64,000 nucleotides of DNA from contig ONAX01000018.1 in NCBI GenBank assembly GCA_900315875.1, positions 1 through 64,000 of the forward strand. Direction: 5' to 3'. Positions 16,770 through 26,889 of the stretch are shown in pieces; the first letter of the stretch is position 1, and every line of letters starts with the position of its first letter. The notes beneath the pieces are model-generated. The model had not been told where the DNA came from. It made no database searches and saw nothing but the letters and a program-made list of their open reading frames with translations. Origin of the DNA: an uncultured Eubacteriales bacterium (lineage in GTDB: Bacteria; Bacillota; Clostridia; Oscillospirales; Acutalibacteraceae). A program made the translations under genes and the position numbers.

Positions 16770-18992
16770 ATGAATAAGGTAGCAAAGCTTATCAAAGAAA
16801 GCTTTTTCACCACTACTCCGCTTCAGCTGCTGAAGGATTTATTCGGCGGCATTATCGTTGCGCTTGTTTCCATTCCGATCTCAATGGGCTATGCCCAGGT
16901 CGCAGGGCTTCCCATGCAGTACGGACTGTACGGCTCCGTTTTCCCGATACTGCTTTTCGGTCTGCTTACCACCTCAAAGGACTTCGTTTTCGGCGTTGAC
17001 GCTGCCCCTGCTGCTCTGACCGGTGCTGCAATAGCGTCGCTTGGAATAGCAGCAGGCTCAGAGGAAGCCATGCGTGCTGTGCCAACTATCGCACTGCTTG
17101 CTGCGTGCTGGCTGCTTTTGTTTTTCTTTCTCCGCGCCGGCAGGATAGTACGCTATATTTCGACCCCGGTAATGGGCGGTTTTGTCACCGGAATCTGCCT
17201 GACGATCATTCTTATGCAGATACCCAAGCTTTTCGGCGGCTCCGGCGGAATGGGCGAAGCGCCGGAGCTGATTTCACATATTATTTCCCAGGCACAGAGC
17301 TTTCACCCGCTGTCCTTTGTACTGGGGCTGGGGACTGTGATAATCATAGTCGTATGTAGACGGTTTATCCCCCGCGTGCCGATGTCTGTCATTGTTATGG
17401 CAGCAGGTGCAGCGCTTACAAAGCTGTTTTCACTCGGAGACTACGGAGTACCGCTGCTGCCCCATGTCGAAAGCGGTTTTATCGGCTTTGGTCTGAATTT
17501 TGTCATCCCGTCGCCGGATGATCTCAGCTCTTATCTTTTCGCATCCCTTTCAGTTGCGGCGGTAATACTCTCCGAATCCCTTCTCGCTTCACGCACAAAC
17601 GCGATGAAGGACGGCTATGAGCTTAACAGCAGCCGCGAGCTGCTGGCATACAGTGCAGCAAACTTTGTCGGTGCCGTTACGGGCTGCTGCCCGATGAACG
17701 GCTCCGTTTCCAGAACGGGAATCGTGCGCCAGTTCGGCGCGCGCTCTCAGTGGCTTTCCGTTTCTGCTGCTGCGGCAATGCTTGCCGTGCTGTATTTCGG
17801 CACTCCAGTTATAGAATATCTGCCCGTTCCGGTGCTGACGGGCATAGTAATAAGCGCCCTTCTCGGTGCATGCGAATTTCACGAGGCTGCACGCCTTTTC
17901 CGCCAGAACCGCCGCGAGCTTTGCATTTTTGCAGCTGCCACTCTAGGCGTACTGATTCTCGGTACGGTTCAGGGCGTAATGGTCGGTATTGTCCTGTCGT
18001 TCTTCGCGGTCATTGTCCGTGCGGTTACCCCGCCGAGGGCTCTGATGGGAGTCATTCCCGGGCGTGAAGGTTTTTTCAGCCTCGGCAGAAGCAGCGACGC
18101 ACGTCCCGTACAACATGCTGTGATTTACCGATTCGGCGGCAATCTGTTCTTTGCAAATGTCGATACGCTCGTTTCCGATATTGAAGCTGCAATCAGACCC
18201 GATACCAGTGTTGTTGTAATCAATGCAGGAGCAGTCGGCAGTATTGATATTACTGCAGCCGACAGGCTTGTCCTGCTGGCTCGGTCAATGAAGCGCCGCG
18301 GTATACGCTTTTATATTACAGAGCATGTCGGAGAGGTCAATGACATGCTGCGCAAGTACGGCGCAGAGGAGCTTGTTAAAAACGGCTGCGTAAGAATGAC
18401 CGTATCCCTTGCCCTGCGTGACGCTGCTCTCCCCTACCCGTACATTCTTGAGGATGCTCCGCCGCCCGTGCGAAAGGCTTCCCTGCGTCGCCGCTCAAAG
18501 ACCGGAGCACTTATGCTGCGTGATGTTTCATACACAAAGGCATCAAAGGGCATTCAGGCCGAGCTTGAATGGGCATTCGGACAGGATGCCGAAAAATACA
18601 AGGACATTATTGCCGATGAACTTCTGAACGATATTCTCCACATGGAGCTGAGCGAACATCAGTTTGAGATGGCTGAACAGAAGCTGCGGTTCGGCAGACT
18701 TAACCTTTTCGATGAGGACGAGCTTATCGACAGGCTTGAGCTGCGGCTGATGTCCATGGAGAACCTTGACGCTTCGCAGCTATTCAGTCTGGAAATATTC
18801 CTCGAGCACAGGCGTGAGCATATCGAGCAGCGCATGCTGACAATGGATCCTAAGATAATGGAAAGGCTCGAGGCTCAGAGGGTACGCTTCAGGGATCATC
18901 TCAGAGAAAGCGAACCCGAATCCTACGAAAAGCTCCAGCAGTGGCGTAAACAGTATAATGAAGCAAAAAAAGACGATAAAAACAAGCAGTAA
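16770..18992 (+). CDS. SulP-family anion transporter with STAS domain and an extra C-terminal helical region
   Basis: A 740-residue membrane carrier for inorganic anions (sulfate, bicarbonate or similar). Residues 1-430 hold the transmembrane region (DLFGGIIVALVSIPISMGYAQVAGLP is the SulP start; PMNGSVSRTGI is also conserved). A STAS domain follows at about 447-552. Residues 560-740 are an added, charged, helix-rich segment with no recognised domain, absent from most bacterial SulP proteins. ATG 16770 is chosen because AAGGA sits 9 bases upstream and the ORF's earlier ATG lacks a site. Neighbours give no substrate clue. Confidence 0.88.
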   Translation: MNKVAKLIKESFFTTTPLQLLKDLFGGIIVALVSIPISMGYAQVAGLPMQYGLYGSVFPILLFGLLTTSKDFVFGVDAAPAALTGAAIASLGIAAGSEEAMRAVPTIALLAACWLLLFFFLRAGRIVRYISTPVMGGFVTGICLTIILMQIPKLFGGSGGMGEAPELISHIISQAQSFHPLSFVLGLGTVIIIVVCRRFIPRVPMSVIVMAAGAALTKLFSLGDYGVPLLPHVESGFIGFGLNFVIPSPDDLSSYLFASLSVAAVILSESLLASRTNAMKDGYELNSSRELLAYSAANFVGAVTGCCPMNGSVSRTGIVRQFGARSQWLSVSAAAAMLAVLYFGTPVIEYLPVPVLTGIVISALLGACEFHEAARLFRQNRRELCIFAAATLGVLILGTVQGVMVGIVLSFFAVIVRAVTPPRALMGVIPGREGFFSLGRSSDARPVQHAVIYRFGGNLFFANVDTLVSDIEAAIRPDTSVVVINAGAVGSIDITAADRLVLLARSMKRRGIRFYITEHVGEVNDMLRKYGAEELVKNGCVRMTVSLALRDAALPYPYILEDAPPPVRKASLRRRSKTGALMLRDVSYTKASKGIQAELEWAFGQDAEKYKDIIADELLNDILHMELSEHQFEMAEQKLRFGRLNLFDEDELIDRLELRLMSMENLDASQLFSLEIFLEHRREHIEQRMLTMDPKIMERLEAQRVRFRDHLRESEPESYEKLQQWRKQYNEAKKDDKNKQ

Positions 18993-19075
18993 AAAAGGTA
19001 TCCGGCATTTTTTTGCGTATATTATTAATATAGAGAAGTTTTGAAGAAACATGGAAAAACGAAGGAAGTGATTAT

Positions 19076-20842
19076 TTGTCCATACCTGAGCAGTTCATTC
19101 AGGAGCTGAAATCAAGAACAGATATTGCAGACGTTATTTCCGGCTATGTCCAGCTCAAAAAATCAGGCAGGACAATGATGGGGCTGTGTCCCTTTCATAA
19201 CGAAAAAACGCCGTCCTTCAGCGTTTCCAGAGAAAACGGGTTCTTTTACTGCTTCGGCTGCGGCGCAGGTGGCGATGCGATAACCTTTATCCGACGCATC
19301 GAAAACCTTGATTATGTCGAAGCCATCAGACTCCTTGCAGCGCGAGCCGGAATGACCGTTCCCGAGCAGGGAAGCGATGACGGCACGGGGCGGCTGCGGA
19401 ACAGGATATACGAAGCCAACCGGGAGGCAGCACGGTTCTACCACAAGCAGCTTTACGCGCCCGGCGGAAGGCGTGCCCTCGAATATCTTCGCGGCAGAGG
19501 GCTTACTGAAAAAACGATAATACATTTTGGCCTGGGCTATTCCCCCGCAGACCGTTTTGAGCTTGTAAACTATCTCAGTTCAAAGGGCTTTACACAGGCA
19601 GAGCTCATTCAGGCAAACCTTGCAAACCAGTCAAGGCGCGGCGGCGCTTTTGACCGTTTCTCGGACAGAGTCATGTTTCCCATAATCGACCTGCGCGGCA
19701 ATGTGATTGCCTTCGGCGGAAGGATAATGTCGGACATAAAGCCGAAATATCTCAACACCTCCGATACGCTCGTATTCAATAAAAGCCGGAACCTTTTTGC
19801 AATGCAGTTTGCAAAAAACAAGGCACAGGGACGGCTGATACTCGTTGAAGGGTATATGGATGTTATAGCCCTGCACCAGGCAGGCTTCGAAAATGCAGTC
19901 GCTACCCTCGGAACCGCCCTTACACAGGAGCAGGCTATGATGATAAAACGCTACTGCGATGAGGTGATCATCTGCTACGACGCCGATGAAGCCGGTCAGA
20001 AGGCAACCGCAAGGGCAATACAGATTCTGCGCCCGACAGGGCTTCGCATAAAGATAGTAACCGTGCCGAGCGGAAAAGACCCGGACGAATTCATAAAGTC
20101 CTATGGCGAACAGGGCAGCGCGCGTTTCCGTCTGCTTCTGGACAAATCCGGAAACGACATTGAGTATCGCATAAAGAAGCTGCGCTCTCAGTTCAACACC
20201 GATATAACGGAGCAGAGAGTGGAATTTCTCACACGCGCAGCAACGCTTATTGCGGCGATAGAAAACCCTGTTGAACGGGATGTATATATGTCAAAGCTCT
20301 CGACGGAGCTTGACGTTGAAAAAGACGCACTGCGGCAGCTTGTATCACGGAACCTGCACAAGAATGCCGGAGAGTTCCGACGGCAGCAGCAGCGCAGCGC
20401 AGAAAAACAGATGGGTGCTGCCGGCGACCAGATGAACCCCGAAAAGCGCATGAACCTGCGCGCAGCCGGAGCGGAAGAGGCTCTGCTTTCACTGATGATT
20501 CTTAACCCTGACTGTGCAAAGGATGTTGCCGGGAATGTCGGACCTGAGCTTTTTGTAACAAGCTTCAACCGGCGCGTGTTCGAAATACTGCGCACAAGGG
20601 TCAATGATAACCAGGAAATCACGATGTCAGACATTTCCGGGCAATTCTCGCCTGAGGAAATGAGCTCGATAGCAAGGATGCTTACCTCTCACCCGAGGGA
20701 GAGCGACCCTGCATCAGCGGCACGCGAATATGTACAGGTACTTACGGAGGAAAGCGAAAAGCTGACCCCCGAACAGATAGCAAATGCAGACAACGACACA
20801 ATAATGGAAAAGCTTCGTAAAATGAAGGAAAAAAAACGGTGA
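19076..20842 (+). CDS. dnaG: DNA primase
   Basis: A 588-residue RNA-primer synthase for replication. The N-terminal zinc ribbon has Cys38, His41, Cys59 and Cys62 (CPFH and CFGC). The TOPRIM catalytic core includes Glu258 in VEGYMD and the Asp302/Asp304 pair in CYDADEAG. The C-terminal part, from about 430, is the helicase-binding region. The start is a TTG with GAAGGAAG a few bases upstream. It is followed 15 bases later by a sigma factor gene, the classic primase-sigma order. Confidence 0.96.
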   Translation: MSIPEQFIQELKSRTDIADVISGYVQLKKSGRTMMGLCPFHNEKTPSFSVSRENGFFYCFGCGAGGDAITFIRRIENLDYVEAIRLLAARAGMTVPEQGSDDGTGRLRNRIYEANREAARFYHKQLYAPGGRRALEYLRGRGLTEKTIIHFGLGYSPADRFELVNYLSSKGFTQAELIQANLANQSRRGGAFDRFSDRVMFPIIDLRGNVIAFGGRIMSDIKPKYLNTSDTLVFNKSRNLFAMQFAKNKAQGRLILVEGYMDVIALHQAGFENAVATLGTALTQEQAMMIKRYCDEVIICYDADEAGQKATARAIQILRPTGLRIKIVTVPSGKDPDEFIKSYGEQGSARFRLLLDKSGNDIEYRIKKLRSQFNTDITEQRVEFLTRAATLIAAIENPVERDVYMSKLSTELDVEKDALRQLVSRNLHKNAGEFRRQQQRSAEKQMGAAGDQMNPEKRMNLRAAGAEEALLSLMILNPDCAKDVAGNVGPELFVTSFNRRVFEILRTRVNDNQEITMSDISGQFSPEEMSSIARMLTSHPRESDPASAAREYVQVLTEESEKLTPEQIANADNDTIMEKLRKMKEKKR

Positions 20843-20857
20843 CGGGAGGAGAAAACA

Positions 20858-21949
20858 ATGAGCACACAGCTTCCTGAGAAGAAAAATGTATTGAATGACC
20901 TGTTTGAGCTGGGCAAAAGCAAGGGTCAGCTTACAAACAAGGAGATTTTCGACGCAACGGGAGAATCGGATATAGAGCCGGAACAGATGGAACGCTTCTA
21001 TGACGCACTTGAATCCAGCGGCATAGAGATAGTAGAGACTCTCGACGACCTTATGCTCGACGACGAAGAGCTGACAAATGTCGGCGATGACGATGATCAG
21101 GCGCAGGAGGAGGCACTTGCCGATAACATTGTTTCCACCGACGACCCGGTAAGAATATACCTCAAGGAAATAGGCAGGGTCCCGCTTCTTACTCCGGAGG
21201 AGGAAACAGAGCTTGCAGAAAGAATACTTGAGGGCGACGAGGCCGCATCGCAAAGACTGGTTGAAGCTAACCTGCGTCTTGTGGTCAGCATTGCAAAGCG
21301 CTATCTCGGACGCGGAATGCAGTTCCTTGACCTTATCCAGGAGGGCAACCTCGGTCTGATGAAGGCTGTAGAAAAATTTGACCATACAAAGGGCTTCAAA
21401 TTCTCCACATATGCTACATGGTGGATACGTCAGGCAATAACAAGAGCTATTGCGGACCAGGCAAGGACAATCCGCATACCTGTGCATATGGGCGAAACTA
21501 TAAACAGGATAAAGAAAGCATCGGCAACACTGCTGCATGAAAACGGACACGAGCCGACAATGGAGGAAATTGCGGAATATCTCGGCACTCCTGTCGATAA
21601 AATAAGAGAGGCGATACGTGCATCCCAGGAGCCTGTATCGCTTGAAACGCCTATAGGCGAGGAGGAGGACAGCCACCTCGGAGATTTCATTCCCGACGAA
21701 AGCGCACTCACTCCGCAGGACGCAGCATCGCAGACAATGCTCCGCGAACAGCTTGCAAGCGTTCTGTCCACCCTCACACCAAGAGAGGAAAAGGTCATCC
21801 GTCTGCGCTTCGGACTGGATGACGGCAGACCCCGTACCCTTGAAGAGGTCGGAGAGGTATTCGACGTTACGCGTGAGCGCATACGTCAGATAGAAGCAAA
21901 GGCGCTGCGCAAGCTTCGCCACCCAAGCCGCAGCAAAAAGCTTAAATAA
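20858..21949 (+). CDS. rpoD: Primary-type sigma-70 factor (RpoD), first copy
   Basis: A 363-residue sigma factor. A short region 1.1-like part is followed by region 1.2 ([22 protein letters not shown]), region 2 ([35 protein letters not shown] and [17 protein letters not shown]), region 3 and region 4 ([45 protein letters not shown]). DNA-binding residues for -10 and -35 are canonical. It ends at SRSKKLK, stopping four residues short of the usual DFLE-like tail. It lies 15 bases after dnaG with its own GGGAGGAG ribosome site. Confidence 0.95.
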   Translation: MSTQLPEKKNVLNDLFELGKSKGQLTNKEIFDATGESDIEPEQMERFYDALESSGIEIVETLDDLMLDDEELTNVGDDDDQAQEEALADNIVSTDDPVRIYLKEIGRVPLLTPEEETELAERILEGDEAASQRLVEANLRLVVSIAKRYLGRGMQFLDLIQEGNLGLMKAVEKFDHTKGFKFSTYATWWIRQAITRAIADQARTIRIPVHMGETINRIKKASATLLHENGHEPTMEEIAEYLGTPVDKIREAIRASQEPVSLETPIGEEEDSHLGDFIPDESALTPQDAASQTMLREQLASVLSTLTPREEKVIRLRFGLDDGRPRTLEEVGEVFDVTRERIRQIEAKALRKLRHPSRSKKLK

Positions 21950-21990
21950 TGCGGAATAAGGAAAAAAGGAAACCCAAGGAGGAAAACAGC

Positions 21991-23097
21991 ATGGCAAACG
22001 GTACACAGCCGGAAAAGAAAAGTGTTCTCAAGGAGCTTACGGAGCTCGGAAAGTCAAAGGGTCAGCTCAGCAACAAGGAAATACTTGATGCAATAGGCGA
22101 AATGGATATCGACGCGGAGCAGATGGAAAAATTCTACGACGCGCTTGAAACAAACGGTATCGAAATAGTTGAAAACTTCGACGATATCGTTCTGGACGAC
22201 GTTGAGCTTACCAATATAACCTCAGGTGACGATTACCTCGAGGAATCGGAGGAAATCTCCGACAGTATTGCAATTGACGACCCCGTCAAGATCTACCTTA
22301 AGGAAATCGGCAGAGTGCCGCTTCTCAGCAGCGAAGAGGAAATGGAGCTTGCAATACGCATTGCAAGCGGAGACGAGGATGCAAAGCGCAGGCTTTCCGA
22401 AGCCAATCTCCGTCTGGTAGTCAGCATTGCGAAGCGCTATCTCGGACGCGGAATGCAGTTCCTCGATCTTATCCAGGAGGGCAACCTCGGTCTTATCAAG
22501 GCTGTTGACAAATTCGATTATACAAAGGGCTTTAAATTCTCCACATATGCGACATGGTGGATCCGCCAGGCCATTACAAGAGCTATTGCAGACCAGGCAA
22601 GAACAATCCGTATTCCGGTACATATGGTAGAAACCATCAATAAGGTCAAGAAAGCGTCAAGCACTCTGCTGCACCAGACTGGACACGAACCCAGCGCTGA
22701 CGAAATTGCCGATCTTCTCGGAATGCCTGTTGACAAGGTAAGCGAAATAATGCGTGTTTCCCAGGAGCCGGTTTCCCTTGAAACACCTATCGGTGAAGAG
22801 GAGGACAGCCATCTCGGAGATTTCATTCCTGACGACGACGCACCGGCACCGCAGGACGCTGCATCCAACATTCTTCTCAAGGAGCAGCTTGCAGCGGTTC
22901 TTTCCACGCTTACTCCCAGAGAGGCAAAGGTTCTGCGCCTGCGCTTCGGTCTTGACGACGGCCGCTCACGAACACTGGAAGAGGTCGGCGAGGAATTCAA
23001 CGTCACCCGTGAGCGTATACGTCAGATAGAGGCAAAGGCTCTCAGAAAGCTCCGCCATCCGAGCCGCAGCAAAAAGCTTAAGGATTTTCTTGACTGA
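21991..23097 (+). CDS. Primary-type sigma-70 factor (RpoD), second tandem copy
   Basis: A 368-residue paralogue of the preceding sigma factor, placed 41 bases after it. Regions 2.3-2.4 and 4.2 are nearly identical to the first copy ([37 protein letters not shown]), whereas region 1 and region 3 differ more. It keeps the full KKLKDFLD end. ATG 21991 is chosen because AAGGAGG is spaced 8 bases; an earlier ATG overlaps the end of the first copy. Both copies should recognise the same promoters, so division of labour is an open question. Confidence 0.95.
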   Translation: MANGTQPEKKSVLKELTELGKSKGQLSNKEILDAIGEMDIDAEQMEKFYDALETNGIEIVENFDDIVLDDVELTNITSGDDYLEESEEISDSIAIDDPVKIYLKEIGRVPLLSSEEEMELAIRIASGDEDAKRRLSEANLRLVVSIAKRYLGRGMQFLDLIQEGNLGLIKAVDKFDYTKGFKFSTYATWWIRQAITRAIADQARTIRIPVHMVETINKVKKASSTLLHQTGHEPSADEIADLLGMPVDKVSEIMRVSQEPVSLETPIGEEEDSHLGDFIPDDDAPAPQDAASNILLKEQLAAVLSTLTPREAKVLRLRFGLDDGRSRTLEEVGEEFNVTRERIRQIEAKALRKLRHPSRSKKLKDFLD

Positions 23098-23138
23098 TAT
23101 TATCATTCTGAGTCTGGCTTATTCCAGGAGGTTTTTGC

Positions 23139-23879
23139 ATGAGTATCAGGAAAAAAGCTGTCATTATAATTGCCGTTGTTTTTTTGGTGCTGATTTCAGC
23201 GCTCATTATCGGTGCGGTTTACATTAATTCGCTGGTCTTCGCTGACAATATTTCTGACAAATATACCCTCAGTGAGGATGAATATGACAGTAATTATCTT
23301 TCGGAGATAGTAAAAGGTGCGGTACGGGATAAAGAATTTGTTCTCGGAGAAAACGCAGTTAATACCTTTATAAATGAAAAATACTGCACAGATTTTTCAA
23401 ATACCGGTTCAGGACTGGAAAATCTCTGTCTGCGCTTTCACGAGAATGAGCGCACGGAAATATATGCACGCATTTATACCCACGGCAAGGAGTTTGCCCT
23501 GCGAGGACAGGCAAATATATCCTGCACAGACGAAAAGGGCGGAATTGAAATAGAGCTGCACGACCTTTATATAGGTGAGCTTCATATCAGCGACGACCTT
23601 CTGCGCCGGCTGCTGCCCGAATTTATCAAAAGCAGCGATAATCTCACCGTAAAGGAAAACAGGATAGACATCCACGCGGTATATGAGTACGAAACAAAAT
23701 ATTCAACAATAGAACTGTATCTGACGGAATTTTCTCCCACAGATGAGGGCGTGCGATGTAAAACGAACAGCCTGAAAAGAGAGGCGCTCGACGCTCTGAA
23801 AGATTATCTTCTGTCAGATGATTTCAAGGAAAAGGCGGCAAAGGCATGGAATGCGCTTAAAAATGCATTTTCACACTGA
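23139..23879 (+). CDS. Membrane-anchored extracytoplasmic protein, DUF2140/YpmS-like
   Basis: A 246-residue protein with one N-terminal membrane helix (residues 7-31, IIIAVVFLVLISALIIGAVY) and a soluble exterior domain. The exterior part begins with EFVLGENAVNTFINEKY and continues with long beta strands and HDLYIGELHISDDLLRRLLPE, which resembles the YpmS/DUF2140 layout, but the match is by eye. AGGAGG is 7 bases upstream. It is the first of four envelope genes after the sigma genes. Confidence 0.5.
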   Translation: MSIRKKAVIIIAVVFLVLISALIIGAVYINSLVFADNISDKYTLSEDEYDSNYLSEIVKGAVRDKEFVLGENAVNTFINEKYCTDFSNTGSGLENLCLRFHENERTEIYARIYTHGKEFALRGQANISCTDEKGGIEIELHDLYIGELHISDDLLRRLLPEFIKSSDNLTVKENRIDIHAVYEYETKYSTIELYLTEFSPTDEGVRCKTNSLKREALDALKDYLLSDDFKEKAAKAWNALKNAFSH

Positions 23880-23910
23880 TGCAGCTGCCGCTTAAAAAAG
23901 GAGGGGAAGT

Positions 23911-24693
23911 ATGAAAAAAACGGGATTCAGAATTCCGCCTGTTGCACTGATTATCGTAGGCGTCCTTATGATACTGGGCAGTCTGATTGCTCATTTCATC
24001 GTTTCTGCCGATGGCAGAGAGCAGCGGGAATTTCTCGCAGGAGCATTGTCAGTAAATGCCAGATGCGAGGATAAGGAAAGCTACACCACAGGAGACGCCG
24101 CAAACCAGGTCACGCACTATTCACTTACCTTTTCATTTACTATCGGTGCAAAGGAATACAAAACCATACTTACCTCTGACGACCCATCATATAATTCTGT
24201 AAACGCTATGGACGAGGTGCTTATGTATTATCATCCGGACGACCCCATGGACTGCCGTCCCGCATTCACCTTCCCGGATCATACGGCGGATAATGCTGTA
24301 ATATTCATAATTTCCCTTATCGGCGTAATTATCGCAGCAGTAAATGCTGTTATTCTCATCCGCAATCTGAACAGTCCGCAGATGCAGGAGGCTCCGGAGG
24401 AAATCGGCATACTCGGCGACAATACAGTTGACAACGGTCTGTCCGACAGCAGCATAGATTATTCAAAATCCACCCCGTCCGCAGACAATGCAATGGACAG
24501 CTTTGTTGATCCATTTGCAACTTATTCAGGCTACAACGAAGATCAGGCAGATGAAGCCGCCGGAACCGGTTTCGACCCCAACGCAGGCTATGACAGCTCA
24601 TTCGATGATCCGCAGATTCAGCACGGTGACGTCGATCTGAACAATCCTTTCGTTTCCGCTGATATGCCCGATCCCTTTATGAATAATAACTGA
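23911..24693 (+). CDS. DUF3592 membrane protein
   Basis: A 260-residue protein with two membrane helices (about 11-32 and 130-150) around an extracytoplasmic beta domain, a DUF3592 layout: YSLTFSFTIGAKEYK and the MYYHPDDP turn are typical. The C-terminal 105 residues are an acidic, low-complexity cytoplasmic tail rich in Asp, Ser and Pro. Function unknown. It shares fold type with the gene at 25976, suggesting a duplicated role around the transglutaminase-like lipoprotein. Confidence 0.65.
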   Translation: MKKTGFRIPPVALIIVGVLMILGSLIAHFIVSADGREQREFLAGALSVNARCEDKESYTTGDAANQVTHYSLTFSFTIGAKEYKTILTSDDPSYNSVNAMDEVLMYYHPDDPMDCRPAFTFPDHTADNAVIFIISLIGVIIAAVNAVILIRNLNSPQMQEAPEEIGILGDNTVDNGLSDSSIDYSKSTPSADNAMDSFVDPFATYSGYNEDQADEAAGTGFDPNAGYDSSFDDPQIQHGDVDLNNPFVSADMPDPFMNNN

Positions 24694-24714
24694 TCCGGAA
24701 AGTGGTGAAAGAAA

Positions 24715-25962
24715 ATGAAAAGAACTTCACTGTCATTATTGCTTGCTGTAGCATTGACGCTGCAGCTTACGGCTGTGGTATCAATTGTTTTTTCCGGCTG
24801 CACAACAAGCCCGGAAACAGAAAGCTCAGTTGTGGTTTCCGCTGTACAGTCTGTACCTGAATCGCAGCCTGAAAGCTCTGAAGTCAGCATAGAGGAAAGC
24901 AAGCCGGAATATGATATTGATGATATCGACGAGCTTGAAACCAAATATTTTGTCAAAAAGCTTCCGGAGAAGCTGCAGAAATGCTTCGCGGTTCTGTACG
25001 GCTGCGCAAAGGATCATAATGACAAAGTAACCTTTCCGGAGTGCGTTACGGATGATGAGCTTCTGACGCTGATGTTTCTTCTGAATTACGACTGCCCCGA
25101 GCTTATCCACGTAAGCGGGGATTACCATCCGGAGTACAGCGGAAAAAAGCAGACACCTATTGAAGGCGTGGGTCTGTTCTTCACCATGGACGAAAACAAG
25201 CAGAAAGAGGCAAATGAGCAGCTTGACGAATATATAGAAACAATGCGGACTCATACAAAGGATATGAGCGAGCCTGAGATAGAAAAGTATGTTTACGACA
25301 GCATTTTTTACGGCTGTACATATAACGAAGGGCATGAATACGCCGGCTCCGTTTACGGCGCTCTTATTTGCGGTCAGGCAAGGTGCGAGGGACTGTGCAA
25401 ATCATTCATGTGGTGCATGCGCAAGCTCGGCATAGAATGTATGTGCGTTTCAGGTCCGCAGAACTGGAACAGCAACGCCATGTACTCCGACCATTCCTGG
25501 GATATCGTCAGAATAAACGGAGAATACTATCACCTTGACCTTACTCTTGACGACGTGCGCACAAGCGACGAAATAAAAACAGAGCCAAATTACGGCTTTT
25601 ACAATGTTGATGACGATACAATCCTGCAAAACCATTCGATCAACACGGTTTTTTCGGAAATCGGAGTACCGAAATGCGACTCTACGGATTATAACTATCA
25701 CGTAATGAACAATCTCCTTATCAGAAAAGGAGAAAACCTGCGCCAAAGACTGAATGAAATACTCGGTCAGCATTTCCGTGAAAGCGGAATCGATCCGGTA
25801 AGCATAAAGTGCGAGGATGAAAACGACTATATTACACTCGGTTCTGAAAGCAATATATGGATAAGAGAGTTTCTTGCTGAATACAGCACAGCTGATTTCA
25901 AGATAAACACCTATACAACTGAGCTTTCCAGAACATTATTGATACAGGCAGAAATGAAGTAA
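24715..25962 (+). CDS. Transglutaminase-like lipoprotein
   Basis: A 415-residue exported protein. A long signal peptide ends in a lipobox-like FSGC, predicting Cys28 as lipid anchor; a Ser/Glu/Pro spacer follows. The core is transglutaminase-like: catalytic Cys in CGQARCEGLCKSFMW, His in YSDHSWDIV and Asp in YYHLDLTLDD, in the usual order and spacing. Bacterial members are proteases or crosslinkers of cell-surface proteins. It is flanked on both sides by DUF3592 membrane proteins, which may assemble with it. Confidence 0.8.
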   Translation: MKRTSLSLLLAVALTLQLTAVVSIVFSGCTTSPETESSVVVSAVQSVPESQPESSEVSIEESKPEYDIDDIDELETKYFVKKLPEKLQKCFAVLYGCAKDHNDKVTFPECVTDDELLTLMFLLNYDCPELIHVSGDYHPEYSGKKQTPIEGVGLFFTMDENKQKEANEQLDEYIETMRTHTKDMSEPEIEKYVYDSIFYGCTYNEGHEYAGSVYGALICGQARCEGLCKSFMWCMRKLGIECMCVSGPQNWNSNAMYSDHSWDIVRINGEYYHLDLTLDDVRTSDEIKTEPNYGFYNVDDDTILQNHSINTVFSEIGVPKCDSTDYNYHVMNNLLIRKGENLRQRLNEILGQHFRESGIDPVSIKCEDENDYITLGSESNIWIREFLAEYSTADFKINTYTTELSRTLLIQAEMK

Positions 25963-25975
25963 ATGAGGTGATCTG

Positions 25976-26722
25976 ATGGAGCCGGTATCCTCTCTCGGGA
26001 AATACGGGCGCGGACTGATGCTCACGGCAGGCGTTATCCTGCTGATGATAGGAATCAGTCTGATAATAATTCAACAGGGAACGCACGACAACAATGAATG
26101 TCTTGCTGAAATAGTAGAAATCAACTATTCAGACGAATTATCTCATACAGCGGAAAATACGACAGTCACCGTAAGATATCCTGTCGGAGGTCACACTGTT
26201 ACCGCAGAACTGGGGCAGTACGAGGCTTCGTGGAATGTCGGCGATAAAATAATGATACAGTATGACCCAGACAATCCGTCAAACGTTCGCACAAGGACAA
26301 TGACCTATCTCGGCTGGATTATATTGATAGCGTCGATGCCGTTTCTGAGCATAGGCTTGTTCATGACGATAAGTATCAGGCGAAGGGCTGCAAAAACCCC
26401 GGAAGAGATCGCCGAGGATGAGGAACGCACCACTGCCGGCAAGCTGAAATACAAGGTTTCCAGCATAGTTATTCCACTTTGTGCCGGAATACCTGTATGG
26501 GCAATCGGAATAATATTCTTCTATCTGGAGCATAATTCCATGCTCGGAACTATGGCAGCGATTCTCGGATGTATATGTATTATCGCAGGTTTCAGGTCAG
26601 TCGTTTACTATGTTATTATAAAATACCGCCGCAGACATCTTGCAGCGAAACAGCCTTCGGAAGTCATATCTGAGGATTCGGTTTTTGAAGCTCTGACCAG
26701 TGACGAGGATGAAGATGCCTGA
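25976..26722 (+). CDS. DUF3592 membrane protein, second copy
   Basis: A 248-residue protein with four predicted helices: two around a beta domain (about 18-36 and 113-135) and a second pair (165-185, 192-212). The domain between the first pair (VTVRYPVGGHTVTAELGQYE, MIQYDPDNPSNV) is the DUF3592 pattern. The extra helix pair sets it apart from the gene at 23911. A GAGGTGA site precedes ATG 25976, 13 bases after the lipoprotein stop. Confidence 0.65.
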   Translation: MEPVSSLGKYGRGLMLTAGVILLMIGISLIIIQQGTHDNNECLAEIVEINYSDELSHTAENTTVTVRYPVGGHTVTAELGQYEASWNVGDKIMIQYDPDNPSNVRTRTMTYLGWIILIASMPFLSIGLFMTISIRRRAAKTPEEIAEDEERTTAGKLKYKVSSIVIPLCAGIPVWAIGIIFFYLEHNSMLGTMAAILGCICIIAGFRSVVYYVIIKYRRRHLAAKQPSEVISEDSVFEALTSDEDEDA

Positions 26723-26749
26723 GCTGTGTCTGATAAGTGATAATTGTGC

Positions 26750-26777
26750 AAAAAGTCCCTTCATCAGGGGCTTTTTT
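26750..26777 (+). terminator. Intrinsic terminator after the DUF3592 operon
   Basis: AAAAAGTCCC (26750-26759) pairs with GGGGCTTTTTT (26767-26777) across a short loop, ending in a T-run. Confidence 0.85.
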
Positions 26778-26812
26778 GTATTTCTTTACATGTGCATATT
26801 TTAATTCTGTCC

Positions 26813-26842
26813 TTGACACGGAGCGCCGCTCTACCGTATAAT
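26813..26842 (+). promoter_or_regulatory. Consensus promoter of the CotH lipoprotein gene
   Basis: TTGACA (26813-26818), 18-base spacer and TATAAT (26837-26842): both boxes are perfect. Confidence 0.9.
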
Positions 26843-26889
26843 TATTCTGGATAGATAAAACGACCGATTTTCAGAAAGGCGGAAATAAA

